Origin: an uncultured Micrococcales bacterium
GTDB taxonomy: Bacteria; Actinomycetota; Actinomycetes; S36-B12; GCA-2699445
Assembly: GCA_903915555.1 (NCBI GenBank)
Contig: CAIWTL010000522.1
Coordinates: 1-14,804 of the forward strand
Direction of reading: 5' to 3'
Length of the DNA: 14,804 bases
Shown here: piece after piece, positions 1 through 6,192 of the stretch
How positions within the stretch are numbered: position 1 is the stretch's first letter
Layout of the letters: each line of letters opens with the position of its first letter
Made by a program: the position numbers and the translations under genes
Notes under the pieces: model-generated
Database searches by the model: none
Told to the model about the DNA's origin: nothing
Seen by the model: the letters and a program-made list of their open reading frames with translations, nothing else

Positions 1-1165
1 CAGTGCCCGAGACACGGGCATCGTGACTCACACGTAGCTCCTCGACCACTTGGCGGACCACCTGCGTCAGGTCACCGTCGGCGGCGAGTGCCCGTGCGCG
101 CTGCCGCTCGTAACCCGCTCCGGCGCCGATGATGCTGCCCACGCCCGTCAGTTCCCTCACGCATGCCAACCGCTCGGCCACGGGAAGCAGCCGCGGGACC
201 AGGTCGTTCAGTTCCTCGATGACCTGCGCCTCGTGATTGTGATCGTCGGTGATGAGGATGGTGTCGAGTCCGTAGCGCGCGCTGCGCCACTTGTTCTCCT
301 GAACGTGCCACGGCGGGAGGGTCGGGAGAGTCTCCCCCCGCGCCAGCCGATCGTCGAGATCGACGATGAGGCAGTGGATGAGCGCCGCCACGGCCTCCAC
401 CTCCTCGAAGGTCGACATCGCGTCGCAGACGCGCACCTCGATGGTGCCCAGCCCGGGAGAGGGTCGGATGTCCCAACGGATCTCGTTCAGCACGTCGATG
501 ACCCCGGTCGTCAGCAGATCGTCGACGTAGGACTCGTACTGCGGCCACGTCTCGAACTGGAAAGGAAGCCCCGCGGTCGGCAACTGCTGGAAGAGCAGCG
601 CCCGGTTGGAGGCGTATCCGGTGTCGACGCCGTCGTAGAACGGCGAAGAGGCGGACAGCGCCTGGAGGTGGGGGAAGAACCGCAGGAGCGAGTTCAGCAC
701 AGGAAGGACGCGGTCCCGCTCGGGCATCCCGACGTGCACGTGGATGCCGTAGATCAGCATCTGACGCCCCCACCACTGCGTGCGGTCGATGAGCGTCGCG
801 TAGCGGTCGGCCGGCGTGACCCGCTGGTCCTCCCAGGACGCGTAGGGATGCATACCTGCGCTGAACAGGTCCACCCCCAGGTCGTCGGTGACGTCGCGCA
901 CGACCGACATCGACTCGGCGAGATCGACCATCGCCTCTCCGACCGACGAGCAGATTCCCGTCACCAGTTCGACGGTGTTGAGGAGAAGTTCCTTGTGGAC
1001 GCGGTGCTGGGGGCCACCGTCGAGCCGCTCGAAGACCTGATCGGCGACCGATACGAGATCACCGCCGGCGGGCTCCACCAGTGCCATCTCCCACTCGACG
1101 CCGATGCTGTGCCCGGCCGAGGCCTCGAACGGGATCGCGGTCCGGCTCCGACCGGGATCGCTCAT
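1..1165 (-). CDS. Carboxylate-amine ligase, GCS2/YbdK family (3' end cut by window edge)
   Basis: I translated the minus strand from ATG at 1165 down to base 2: 388 codons with no stop, so the C-terminus lies outside the window. The family forms amide bonds between glutamate-like carboxylates and amines using ATP (glutamate-cysteine ligase type 2 fold, cytosolic). Visible marks are the N-terminal GVEWEMALV (residues 22-30, the GVE-E metal/ATP region), HKELLLNTVELVTG (57-70), the central YGIHVHVG (139-146), IRPSPGLGTIEVRVCD (233-248) and ENKWRSARYG (290-299). Usual family length is about 360-390, so little is missing. The start is supported by GGAGG at 1170-1174, four bases before ATG. It is divergent from the GH15 gene with a 115-bp gap. 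Family membership is firm. The substrate is unknown: actinobacteria generally make mycothiol, not glutathione, so 'glutamate-cysteine ligase' should not be taken literally. Confidence 0.9.
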   Translation of the reverse strand, partial: MSDPGRSRTAIPFEASAGHSIGVEWEMALVEPAGGDLVSVADQVFERLDGGPQHRVHKELLLNTVELVTGICSSVGEAMVDLAESMSVVRDVTDDLGVDLFSAGMHPYASWEDQRVTPADRYATLIDRTQWWGRQMLIYGIHVHVGMPERDRVLPVLNSLLRFFPHLQALSASSPFYDGVDTGYASNRALLFQQLPTAGLPFQFETWPQYESYVDDLLTTGVIDVLNEIRWDIRPSPGLGTIEVRVCDAMSTFEEVEAVAALIHCLIVDLDDRLARGETLPTLPPWHVQENKWRSARYGLDTILITDDHNHEAQVIEELNDLVPRLLPVAERLACVRELTGVGSIIGAGAGYERQRARALAADGDLTQVVRQVVEELRVSHDARVSGT

Positions 1166-1186
1166 GGTGCCTCCGACATCCGGCCC

Positions 1187-1192
1187 AGATTA
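1187..1192 (-). promoter_or_regulatory. Possible -10 box of the carboxylate-amine ligase gene
   Basis: On the minus strand TAATCT (TANNNT type) ends 21 bases before the ATG at 1165. A transcript starting about 7 bases downstream would have a leader of roughly 15 nt that includes the GGAGG ribosome site. No convincing -35 element is seen at 16-18 bp spacing, so this is tentative. Confidence 0.3.
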
Positions 1193-1245
1193 CCGCCGGG
1201 CCGTGACGCCTTGCCCGGTCGACGGCGGCGGGGATCGGGGAACTC

Positions 1246-1274
1246 GAGACTGGACGGAGCGGGACTGCCACAAT
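1246..1274 (+). promoter_or_regulatory. Possible promoter of the GH15 gene, leaderless type
   Basis: GAGACT (1246-1251) is followed, 17 bp later, by CACAAT (1269-1274), which matches four of six bases of the -10 consensus. The box ends 6 nt before the ATG at 1281, and no Shine-Dalgarno sequence lies between them. That geometry is typical of leaderless actinobacterial mRNAs, in which transcription starts at or next to the A of ATG. It rests on pattern only. Confidence 0.35.
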
Positions 1275-1280
1275 CCGCTC

Positions 1281-3068
1281 ATGGCGTCGCGCATCGAGGA
1301 CTACGGGTTCATCAGTGACAACCAGACGGTCGCGCTGGTCGGCAAGGACGGCTCCATCGATTGGCTGTGTGTGCCCCGCATCGACTCGGGAGCCTGCTTC
1401 GCCGCGCTGTTGGGCGATCAGGACAACGGGCGGTTCCGGATCCGCCCGAAAGCCGACGACGCGCGGGTGACGCGGCGGTACAGGGACGGCACCCTCATCC
1501 TCGAGACCGAGTTCCGCACCAACGACGGCGTCGTACGTCTGATCGACTTCATGCCGCAGCGCAGCATGCATCAACTCGACCGCAATCCCACCGTCGTGAG
1601 GATCGTCGAAGGTGTCTCCGGGACCGTGTCGATGCGGCTCGACCTCCGGATGCGCTTCGACTACGGCTGGGTCGTGCCCTGGGTACGTCACATCGATGGC
1701 GGCCTGACGGCGGTGGCCGGGCCGGACGGCCTCGTTCTGCGTTCGCCCATCGGGCTCAAGGGGCACGACCTCCACACGAGCGCGGAGTTCAGTGTCGGCG
1801 CCGGTGATCGACTCCCGTTCGTCCTGACCTGGTTCGACCCGGCCGGGGACGTGCCCGACGCCGTGGACGCCGAGGAACTCCTCGACGGGTGCGAGAGGCG
1901 GTGGCGGGACTGGAGCTCACGCGGCACCCTCACCGGCCCGCTCGCCGACCAGATCAGGCCGTCGATGACGGTGCTGAAGGGACTCATCTACGAACCCACC
2001 GGCGCGATCGTTGCCGCCGGTACCACGTCACTGCCCGAACAGATCGGGGGGGAACGCAACTGGGACTACCGCTACTGCTGGCTGCGGGACGCCTCGATGA
2101 CGATGCAGGCGCTCGTCCAGGGCGGCTATCTCGAGGAGGCCAAGGACTGGCGGGACTGGCTGCTACGTGCCATCGCCGGCGACCCCCAGCAGCAGCAGAT
2201 CATGTACGCGGTGGACGGCACGCGACGGCTGCCGGAACTCGAACTGTCGTGGCTGTCCGGCTACGAGGACTCCGCCCCCGTGAGGATCGGCAACGGCGCG
2301 GCCGCCCAGTACCAACTGGATGTGCCCGGTGAGGTTCTCGACGCGCTCAATGTCGCCCGCTCGGCGGGCATGGCACCCGACAAACACGCGTGGTCGGTGC
2401 TGCAGACGATCATCAAGCACGTCTACCGCGTGTGGGACAAACCCGATGAGGGGATCTGGGAGGTGCGTGGGGGGGCGCAGGACTTCGTCTACTCGAAGGT
2501 CATGGCCTGGGTGGCCGCCGACCGGGCCGCTCGCAGCCAGCACCTGGCCGACGACCCCCACGCGGCCAAGAAGCTGCGGGGCCTGGCGGACTACATCCAC
2601 GCCGACATCATGGCGAAGGGCTTCGACGAGGAACGGAACACCTTCGTGCAGGCCTACGGGTCGAAGGCCATGGACGCCAGTCTGCTGCAGATCCCCATCG
2701 TCGGATTCCTCCCCGGTGACGACCCCCGCGTCGTGGGCACGATCAAGGCCGTACGCGAGGAGTTGGAGCAGGACGGATTCGTCGCGCGATATCTCACGGA
2801 AACCGGCGCGTCGGACGGTCTGAGCGGCACAGAGGGGTCCTTCCTCATCTGCTCGTTCTGGCTCATCCAGGCGATGGCCCTGGCCGGACAGCTCGACGAA
2901 GCGCGGGAGTTGCTGCAGCAGATGCTCGATCTGCGCAACGACGTGGGCCTGCTCAGCGAGGAGTACGACCCGGTGAACAAGCGGATGCTCGGCAACTTCC
3001 CGCAGGCCTTCAGCCACATCGGGCTTGTCAACGCGGCTCTCGCGAGTAAGGCTTGTAGTTCCGGATGA
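1281..3068 (+). CDS. Glycoside hydrolase family 15 (glucoamylase/trehalase-type)
   Basis: A 595-residue cytosolic-type protein without a signal peptide. It begins IEDYGFISDNQTVALV, the usual opening of bacterial GH15 enzymes, and has an N-terminal beta-sandwich domain (about 1-220) followed by an (alpha/alpha)6 barrel. Barrel marks are GERNWDYRYCWLRDAS (257-272), the GIWEVRG segment with the likely general acid Glu394, and LLSEEYDP with the likely general base at Glu560 or Glu561. Both catalytic segments are present, so the enzyme should be active. GH15 members release glucose from alpha-glucans. One actinobacterial branch, which includes mycobacterial trehalase, splits trehalose; sequence alone does not decide between these. 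The reading frame is open further upstream (to 1104), but that would overlap the divergent ligase gene, and the family opening fits ATG 1281. No neighbour belongs to trehalose or glycogen metabolism. Confidence 0.93.
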   Translation: MASRIEDYGFISDNQTVALVGKDGSIDWLCVPRIDSGACFAALLGDQDNGRFRIRPKADDARVTRRYRDGTLILETEFRTNDGVVRLIDFMPQRSMHQLDRNPTVVRIVEGVSGTVSMRLDLRMRFDYGWVVPWVRHIDGGLTAVAGPDGLVLRSPIGLKGHDLHTSAEFSVGAGDRLPFVLTWFDPAGDVPDAVDAEELLDGCERRWRDWSSRGTLTGPLADQIRPSMTVLKGLIYEPTGAIVAAGTTSLPEQIGGERNWDYRYCWLRDASMTMQALVQGGYLEEAKDWRDWLLRAIAGDPQQQQIMYAVDGTRRLPELELSWLSGYEDSAPVRIGNGAAAQYQLDVPGEVLDALNVARSAGMAPDKHAWSVLQTIIKHVYRVWDKPDEGIWEVRGGAQDFVYSKVMAWVAADRAARSQHLADDPHAAKKLRGLADYIHADIMAKGFDEERNTFVQAYGSKAMDASLLQIPIVGFLPGDDPRVVGTIKAVREELEQDGFVARYLTETGASDGLSGTEGSFLICSFWLIQAMALAGQLDEARELLQQMLDLRNDVGLLSEEYDPVNKRMLGNFPQAFSHIGLVNAALASKACSSG

Positions 3069-3210
3069 CCCGCCGGTGGACCGTGGGCACGGGGTGACGA
3101 AGTGATCTCACTTGCGGACTTCCCCTGACGCACAGCGGCGCCATGGGTCATCATCGGCACAGTACGCGCCGGTCCTTCCCCGGCCAGATCGACGACGTGA
3201 GAGAACGAGC
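3069..3210. other. Intergenic spacer with a small inverted repeat (AAGTGATCTCACTT)
   Basis: This 142-bp gap lies between the GH15 stop and the lysozyme-like gene. At 3100-3113 it holds AAGTGA-TC-TCACTT, a perfect 6-bp inverted repeat around two bases, a possible operator about 100 bp before the next start. A weak CCGTG/CACGG hairpin sits at 3081-3092. I looked for the conserved cores of the c-di-AMP (ydaO) riboswitch, which often precedes actinobacterial wall hydrolases, and did not find them. No clear -10 was identified. Confidence 0.35.
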
Positions 3211-4263
3211 ATGATCGACCGCTTCAAGGAGCGCGCCGGCCTGCCTGCCGCCCTGCTCGCAGGAGGTGTGCTGTTCGCGTGCGTGCCCCTGACCCCCGCG
3301 ATGGGACTCATCGGCGTCCCCGATGCGCCCGAGGTCGCGCAGGCCGATGCAGTCGTGGCGGTGGAACCCGACTACCGCAGCCCGGTGATCGTCACTGCGT
3401 CGGCCGAGGAGCAGCGGCAGATCCTGGCCGCCCAGGAGGCCAAGCAGCGCGCCCTCGAGTTGAAGGCGGCCCAGGAGCAGGCCGCCCTCCTCGCCGCGGG
3501 AGGTACGACGACGACCACGACCACGACGGGGGCCACCGGAGGTTCCACCGACAGTGTCACCACCGGTGGACCCATCCCGACCACCCCGGCCACCAGCAAG
3601 ACCCGCCAGATCCAGGGGCTCGTCCGCAAGTACTTCCCCGCGAGTGAGGTCGGCAACGCGATGGCGGTCTCGGCCTGCGAGTCCGGCCACAGCGATGCCA
3701 AGGGCGCGGTGAACTCCGACGGCACCATCGACTGGGGTGTCTTCCAGTTGAACGACGGCGGAACGCTGCAGGGGGCCCTCGATGCCGTCGGGGTCTCGTA
3801 CTCCTCGACCGCCGAGGCCCGCCAGCTCGCCCTGGACACCGAGATCAACGTGAAGGCGGCCGCACGGCTCCAGGCCGAGCAGGGCTGGGCGCCGTGGGTA
3901 TGTGCGTACAAGATCGGTGTCGTCGCCGGTCTGTACTCCAGCACTCCCGGACCGATGGACGGCAAGTTCGACCAGTGGGGCAAACCGACCGTCGACGTTC
4001 CCGTGGTCAATCGGGATCCGGGCGCGGACAACGACCCCGCCCCCGCACCGGTGGTGACCCCCAAGCCGGATCGCGACAAGCCGTCGGCGACACCCAAGCC
4101 CACCCCCACCAAGCCGACCCCGGCGAAACCGACGCCCACCCCGGTCAAGCCCACACCCGCGCCGGCGACGACCGCACCGAGTTCCCCGGCACCTCCACCG
4201 GCGAGCCCACCGTCGCCGACCCCGGGTCTGACCGGACCGACCGGGGTCGGAGCGACGAACTGA
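3211..4263 (+). CDS. Exported lysozyme-like (transglycosylase-fold) protein with coiled-coil and Pro/Thr-rich tail
   Basis: A 350-residue predicted envelope protein. In order: a hydrophobic N-terminal stretch after RFKER (residues 10-35), probably an export signal or anchor; an Ala/Glu/Gln-rich helix, likely coiled coil (64-97); a run of eight Thr (99-106); a lysozyme-like domain (about 131-242); and a tail rich in Pro, Thr and Lys with PTPTKPTP-type repeats (278-345). The domain is recognised from ACESGH with likely catalytic Glu157, then AVNSDGTIDWGVFQLNDGG (167-184) and GWAPWVCAYKIG (225-236). These match the CES/GLFQ/PWVC pattern of soluble lytic transglycosylase and goose-lysozyme-like folds; Cys156 and Cys231 could form a disulfide. 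The likely role is peptidoglycan cleavage or remodelling. ATG 3211 is chosen because the signal follows it and a GAGAGAA ribosome-site-like run precedes it; the longer open frame (to 3112) would bury the signal. Probably in an operon with the next gene, 19 bp downstream. Confidence 0.82.
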   Translation: MIDRFKERAGLPAALLAGGVLFACVPLTPAMGLIGVPDAPEVAQADAVVAVEPDYRSPVIVTASAEEQRQILAAQEAKQRALELKAAQEQAALLAAGGTTTTTTTTGATGGSTDSVTTGGPIPTTPATSKTRQIQGLVRKYFPASEVGNAMAVSACESGHSDAKGAVNSDGTIDWGVFQLNDGGTLQGALDAVGVSYSSTAEARQLALDTEINVKAAARLQAEQGWAPWVCAYKIGVVAGLYSSTPGPMDGKFDQWGKPTVDVPVVNRDPGADNDPAPAPVVTPKPDRDKPSATPKPTPTKPTPAKPTPTPVKPTPAPATTAPSSPAPPPASPPSPTPGLTGPTGVGATN

Positions 4264-4282
4264 CCCCTGGGATGATGCCGGG

Positions 4283-5512
4283 GTGACGATGCCCTCCCCT
4301 GCCGTCGCGGCGGTGCCCGTGTGGGCCTCCCGCCTGAACCTGGTCGGTGCGCTGCTCACCTGGGTCCTGCTGGTCGGCAGGCTCGTCGTCAACCACTGGC
4401 ACAACTACGGTTGGTGGTCTTACAGCGCCGGTGAATGGCTGATCAACTACGGCGGTGGCTTCGTCCGCCGGGGAGCCGGTCAACTGTTCCTGGACGTCCC
4501 GGGGCTTTCCGGGATCGCCGCGCTCGAGCTCTGGCTCGTCGCCCAGTGGACCGTGATCGTCGTGCTGCTGGCGGTGGTCGTCAGGCGGGTCATGGCCCGT
4601 ACCGGCTCCGGGTGGGCGATCGGTGCGTGGCTTCTGCCGAGCTGGTTCATCGTCGGAACACTGCAGTTGCTGTGGCGTCCGTTCGGGGTCACGGACCTCC
4701 AGTTCCCCACGCGCAAGGAGCAGTACTACCTCATGGTCGTCCTCGTGGCCGTGGTGTGGTGGCAACGCAGGATCTCGTGGCCATCGGTCGGGGTTGTTGC
4801 AGCCCTCCTGCTGCTGGGGGTCCTGTTCCACGAGGGTTTCGCCCCACCCGTCACCGTGGCACTGCTGACGGTCGGCTGGTGGGCCACCGCGGGCGCCCGC
4901 CCGGGACGGCGGGTCGGTCAGGCTGTCCTCCTGGTCCTCCCCGCCTTCGTGGCGGGGGTGGCGGTCCTACTGAACCCGGGGTCGGCCGGGACACGCGTGC
5001 GTGTGTGGGACGCCGTCGATCCGGCCACCCGAGCGTGGTACCTCGATGGCGATCAGCCCCCGCTGACCGAGGGCATCCCCGGCGCCATGTACTACCTGGG
5101 AACAACCGCACGGGACGGCCTGCACCAGGTGCAGTCGATCTTCCTGGCCAACTCGTCCTGGGTGTGGTGGGTCCTCAACGCGGTCGTCGTCCTCGTGGCC
5201 GTGTCGGTCGTGGTCCTCTTCTGCGACCGGTCCGCCGGCAGCCTGCGGCGGCTGCTGGTGCCCATGGGCCTTATCCTGCTGACCCTCCTGCCGCTGTTCG
5301 CCATCGCGATCGACTGGGGCCGATGGGTGGCGCTGCTGGCCAACCTGTCCCTGGTGGTGGGACTCGCGGGCGTGCTCATGGCCGCGAACACGCGTCCCAT
5401 GACGGCCGACCGCAGGAGCGTCTCAGCGTTCGTCGTCGTTCTGCTCGTGGCTGCCGTCTACGGACTGCCGGAGATCGCCGATGTGAGCTGGGGGTTTCTG
5501 GGGCGACCCTGA
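4283..5512 (+). CDS. Polytopic membrane protein of unknown function
   Basis: About 409 residues with roughly nine to ten hydrophobic segments, hence an integral membrane protein. The first is near residues 17-36; others lie near 86-100, 112-130, 147-160, 166-182, 187-201, 211-228, 288-309, 318-341 and 349-365. Polar motifs stand out between helices: GGGFVRRG (57-64), RKEQYYL (144-150), HEGF (183-186) and DWGRW (344-348). I associate FVRRG, HEGF and D-GRW with bacterial membrane proteins found in polysaccharide or glycosyltransferase (GT-C or polymerase-like) contexts, but this is recollection of a pattern and not a family assignment. GTG 4283 is used; ATG 4289, two codons later, is an equally good start. 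The 19-bp gap from the lysozyme-like gene suggests co-transcription and an envelope role. Existence is firm, function unknown. Confidence 0.8.
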   Translation: MTMPSPAVAAVPVWASRLNLVGALLTWVLLVGRLVVNHWHNYGWWSYSAGEWLINYGGGFVRRGAGQLFLDVPGLSGIAALELWLVAQWTVIVVLLAVVVRRVMARTGSGWAIGAWLLPSWFIVGTLQLLWRPFGVTDLQFPTRKEQYYLMVVLVAVVWWQRRISWPSVGVVAALLLLGVLFHEGFAPPVTVALLTVGWWATAGARPGRRVGQAVLLVLPAFVAGVAVLLNPGSAGTRVRVWDAVDPATRAWYLDGDQPPLTEGIPGAMYYLGTTARDGLHQVQSIFLANSSWVWWVLNAVVVLVAVSVVVLFCDRSAGSLRRLLVPMGLILLTLLPLFAIAIDWGRWVALLANLSLVVGLAGVLMAANTRPMTADRRSVSAFVVVLLVAAVYGLPEIADVSWGFLGRP

Positions 5513-5519
5513 CATCGCG

Positions 5520-5525
5520 TACCCT
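5520..5525 (+). promoter_or_regulatory. Possible -10 box of tRNA-Ser
   Basis: TACCCT fits TANNNT and ends 7 bases before the mature tRNA 5' end at 5533, which would place transcription start almost at the tRNA itself. It sits just after the stop of the upstream membrane gene. No good -35 is seen, and read-through from the upstream gene could also supply the tRNA. Confidence 0.3.
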
Positions 5526-5532
5526 CGTGGGC

Positions 5533-5617
5533 GGAGGATTCGCCTAGTGGCCTATGGCGCTCGCTTGGAAAGCGGGTTGGGTTCACGCCCTCGCGGGTTC
5601 GAATCCCGCATCCTCCG
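5533..5617 (+). tRNA. tRNA-Ser (anticodon GGA)
   Basis: An 85-nt class II tRNA. The acceptor arms GGAGGAT (5533-5539) and ATCCTCC (5610-5616) pair perfectly, with discriminator G5617. The anticodon loop TTGGAAA gives anticodon GGA, which reads UCC and UCU. A long variable arm of serine type follows (around GTTGGGTTCACGCCCTC), then a T arm with GCGGG-TTCGAAT-CCCGC. The 3' CCA is not encoded (CAC follows the discriminator), so it must be added enzymatically. A strong hairpin begins 5 nt after the gene. No integrase or repeated tRNA 3' end is present to suggest an inserted element. Confidence 0.96.
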
Positions 5618-5621
5618 CACC

Positions 5622-5654
5622 GATGAGGGGTCGCCCGCCGGGCGGCCCCTCATC
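5622..5654. terminator. Hairpin terminator between tRNA-Ser and the convergent 2H phosphoesterase gene
   Basis: GATGAGGGG (5622-5630) pairs with CCCCTCATC (5646-5654). The inner bases 5631-5636 continue the pairing with 5640-5645, with a single T-G wobble, around a 3-nt GCC loop, giving a 15-bp stem. No T-tract follows on either strand, as is common in high-GC actinobacteria. Its symmetry and position let it serve both directions; it includes the TGA of the minus-strand gene (5650-5652). Confidence 0.8.
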
Positions 5655-6192
5655 CGTCCGGTGGGGGGCGCAGCGCGCTGTCGTCCGACATGACGTCGAC
5701 GACAAGATGTGTGATCGTTCCCGAGACCCACAGCGGCGGCAGATCGGACGCGGGTGACAGCGCCGAGCGGACCATCTCAGCGGGCACGCGTTCGCGGAAC
5801 ACCCCCACTGTCAGGTGGGGGATGAAGAGCGTGCTGCGGTCCTCGGGGGGGTTGTGGGCCGCCAACGTCGTGCGCACCGACGCGATTCCCGGGGAGACGA
5901 CTGCGAGGTAAGCGGCGGACGGGAAGAGGTCCGCCCCTCCGATCGTCATCCCGATGCACTTTCCCTCCGGGACCGCACGGGGCCGTTCGCTGCCCGACAC
6001 CCAGGCGGTGACGTGGGGGTGGTCGGGCGCCGACGGAGCGATCAGATCGCCGAGCAGGTCCGCCACGAGGGCGCGGCGCCGACGGACGCGTGGGTCGTCC
6101 ACGACGGCCACCACGACATGCCACCACCGAGGCCCGCGCCGCCAGGACCGCAGGACCTCCGGGTCACCGGGGTCGGTCCACCCCTCAGCCAA
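5650..6192 (-). CDS. 2H phosphoesterase superfamily protein (LigT / 2'-5' RNA ligase-like)
   Basis: A 180-residue cytosolic protein with the two H-x-T signatures that define 2H phosphoesterases: His60-Val-Thr62 (within HPHVTAW) and His126-Leu-Thr128 (within IPHLTVGVF). Their 66-residue spacing and the preceding beta strand WWHVVVAVV (23-31) fit the two-lobed LigT/cyclic phosphodiesterase fold. Members hydrolyse 2',3'-cyclic phosphates or 2'-5' linkages in RNA or nucleotides; the substrate here cannot be read from sequence. The start is TTG at 6192, inside TTGGCTGA, so the first 8 nt overlap the end of the upstream kinase gene and translation is probably coupled. No good Shine-Dalgarno is visible, and a start a few codons later is possible. 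The stop lies inside the shared terminator hairpin. Confidence 0.8.
   Translation of the reverse strand: MAEGWTDPGDPEVLRSWRRGPRWWHVVVAVVDDPRVRRRRALVADLLGDLIAPSAPDHPHVTAWVSGSERPRAVPEGKCIGMTIGGADLFPSAAYLAVVSPGIASVRTTLAAHNPPEDRSTLFIPHLTVGVFRERVPAEMVRSALSPASDLPPLWVSGTITHLVVDVMSDDSALRPPPDG

Noticed and set aside
50..1318. 422-codon open frame on the plus strand
   Set aside because: It is antisense to the carboxylate-amine ligase, whose family motifs are unmistakable on the minus strand. The plus product is low-complexity Arg/Asp/Val-rich, typical of GC-rich shadow frames.
3069..3210. c-di-AMP (ydaO-type) riboswitch before the wall-hydrolase gene
   Set aside because: These often precede actinobacterial hydrolases, but the spacer is short and I could not find the conserved core segments.
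3502..3530. Thr-codon (ACG/ACC) run as a functional DNA repeat
   Set aside because: It encodes a short poly-Thr linker in the exported protein and is explained by coding. It could slip in replication, but nothing indicates a regulatory role.
3151..4404. 417-codon open frame on the minus strand opposite the lysozyme-like gene
   Set aside because: The product is Arg/Gly-rich without recognisable motifs, while the plus frame has a signal, catalytic Glu motif and tail. It is a shadow of the repetitive Pro/Thr coding sequence.
5533..5654. tRNA-Ser as an attachment site of an integrated element
   Set aside because: No integrase, no second copy of the tRNA 3' end and no change in gene character follow it; a terminator comes directly after.
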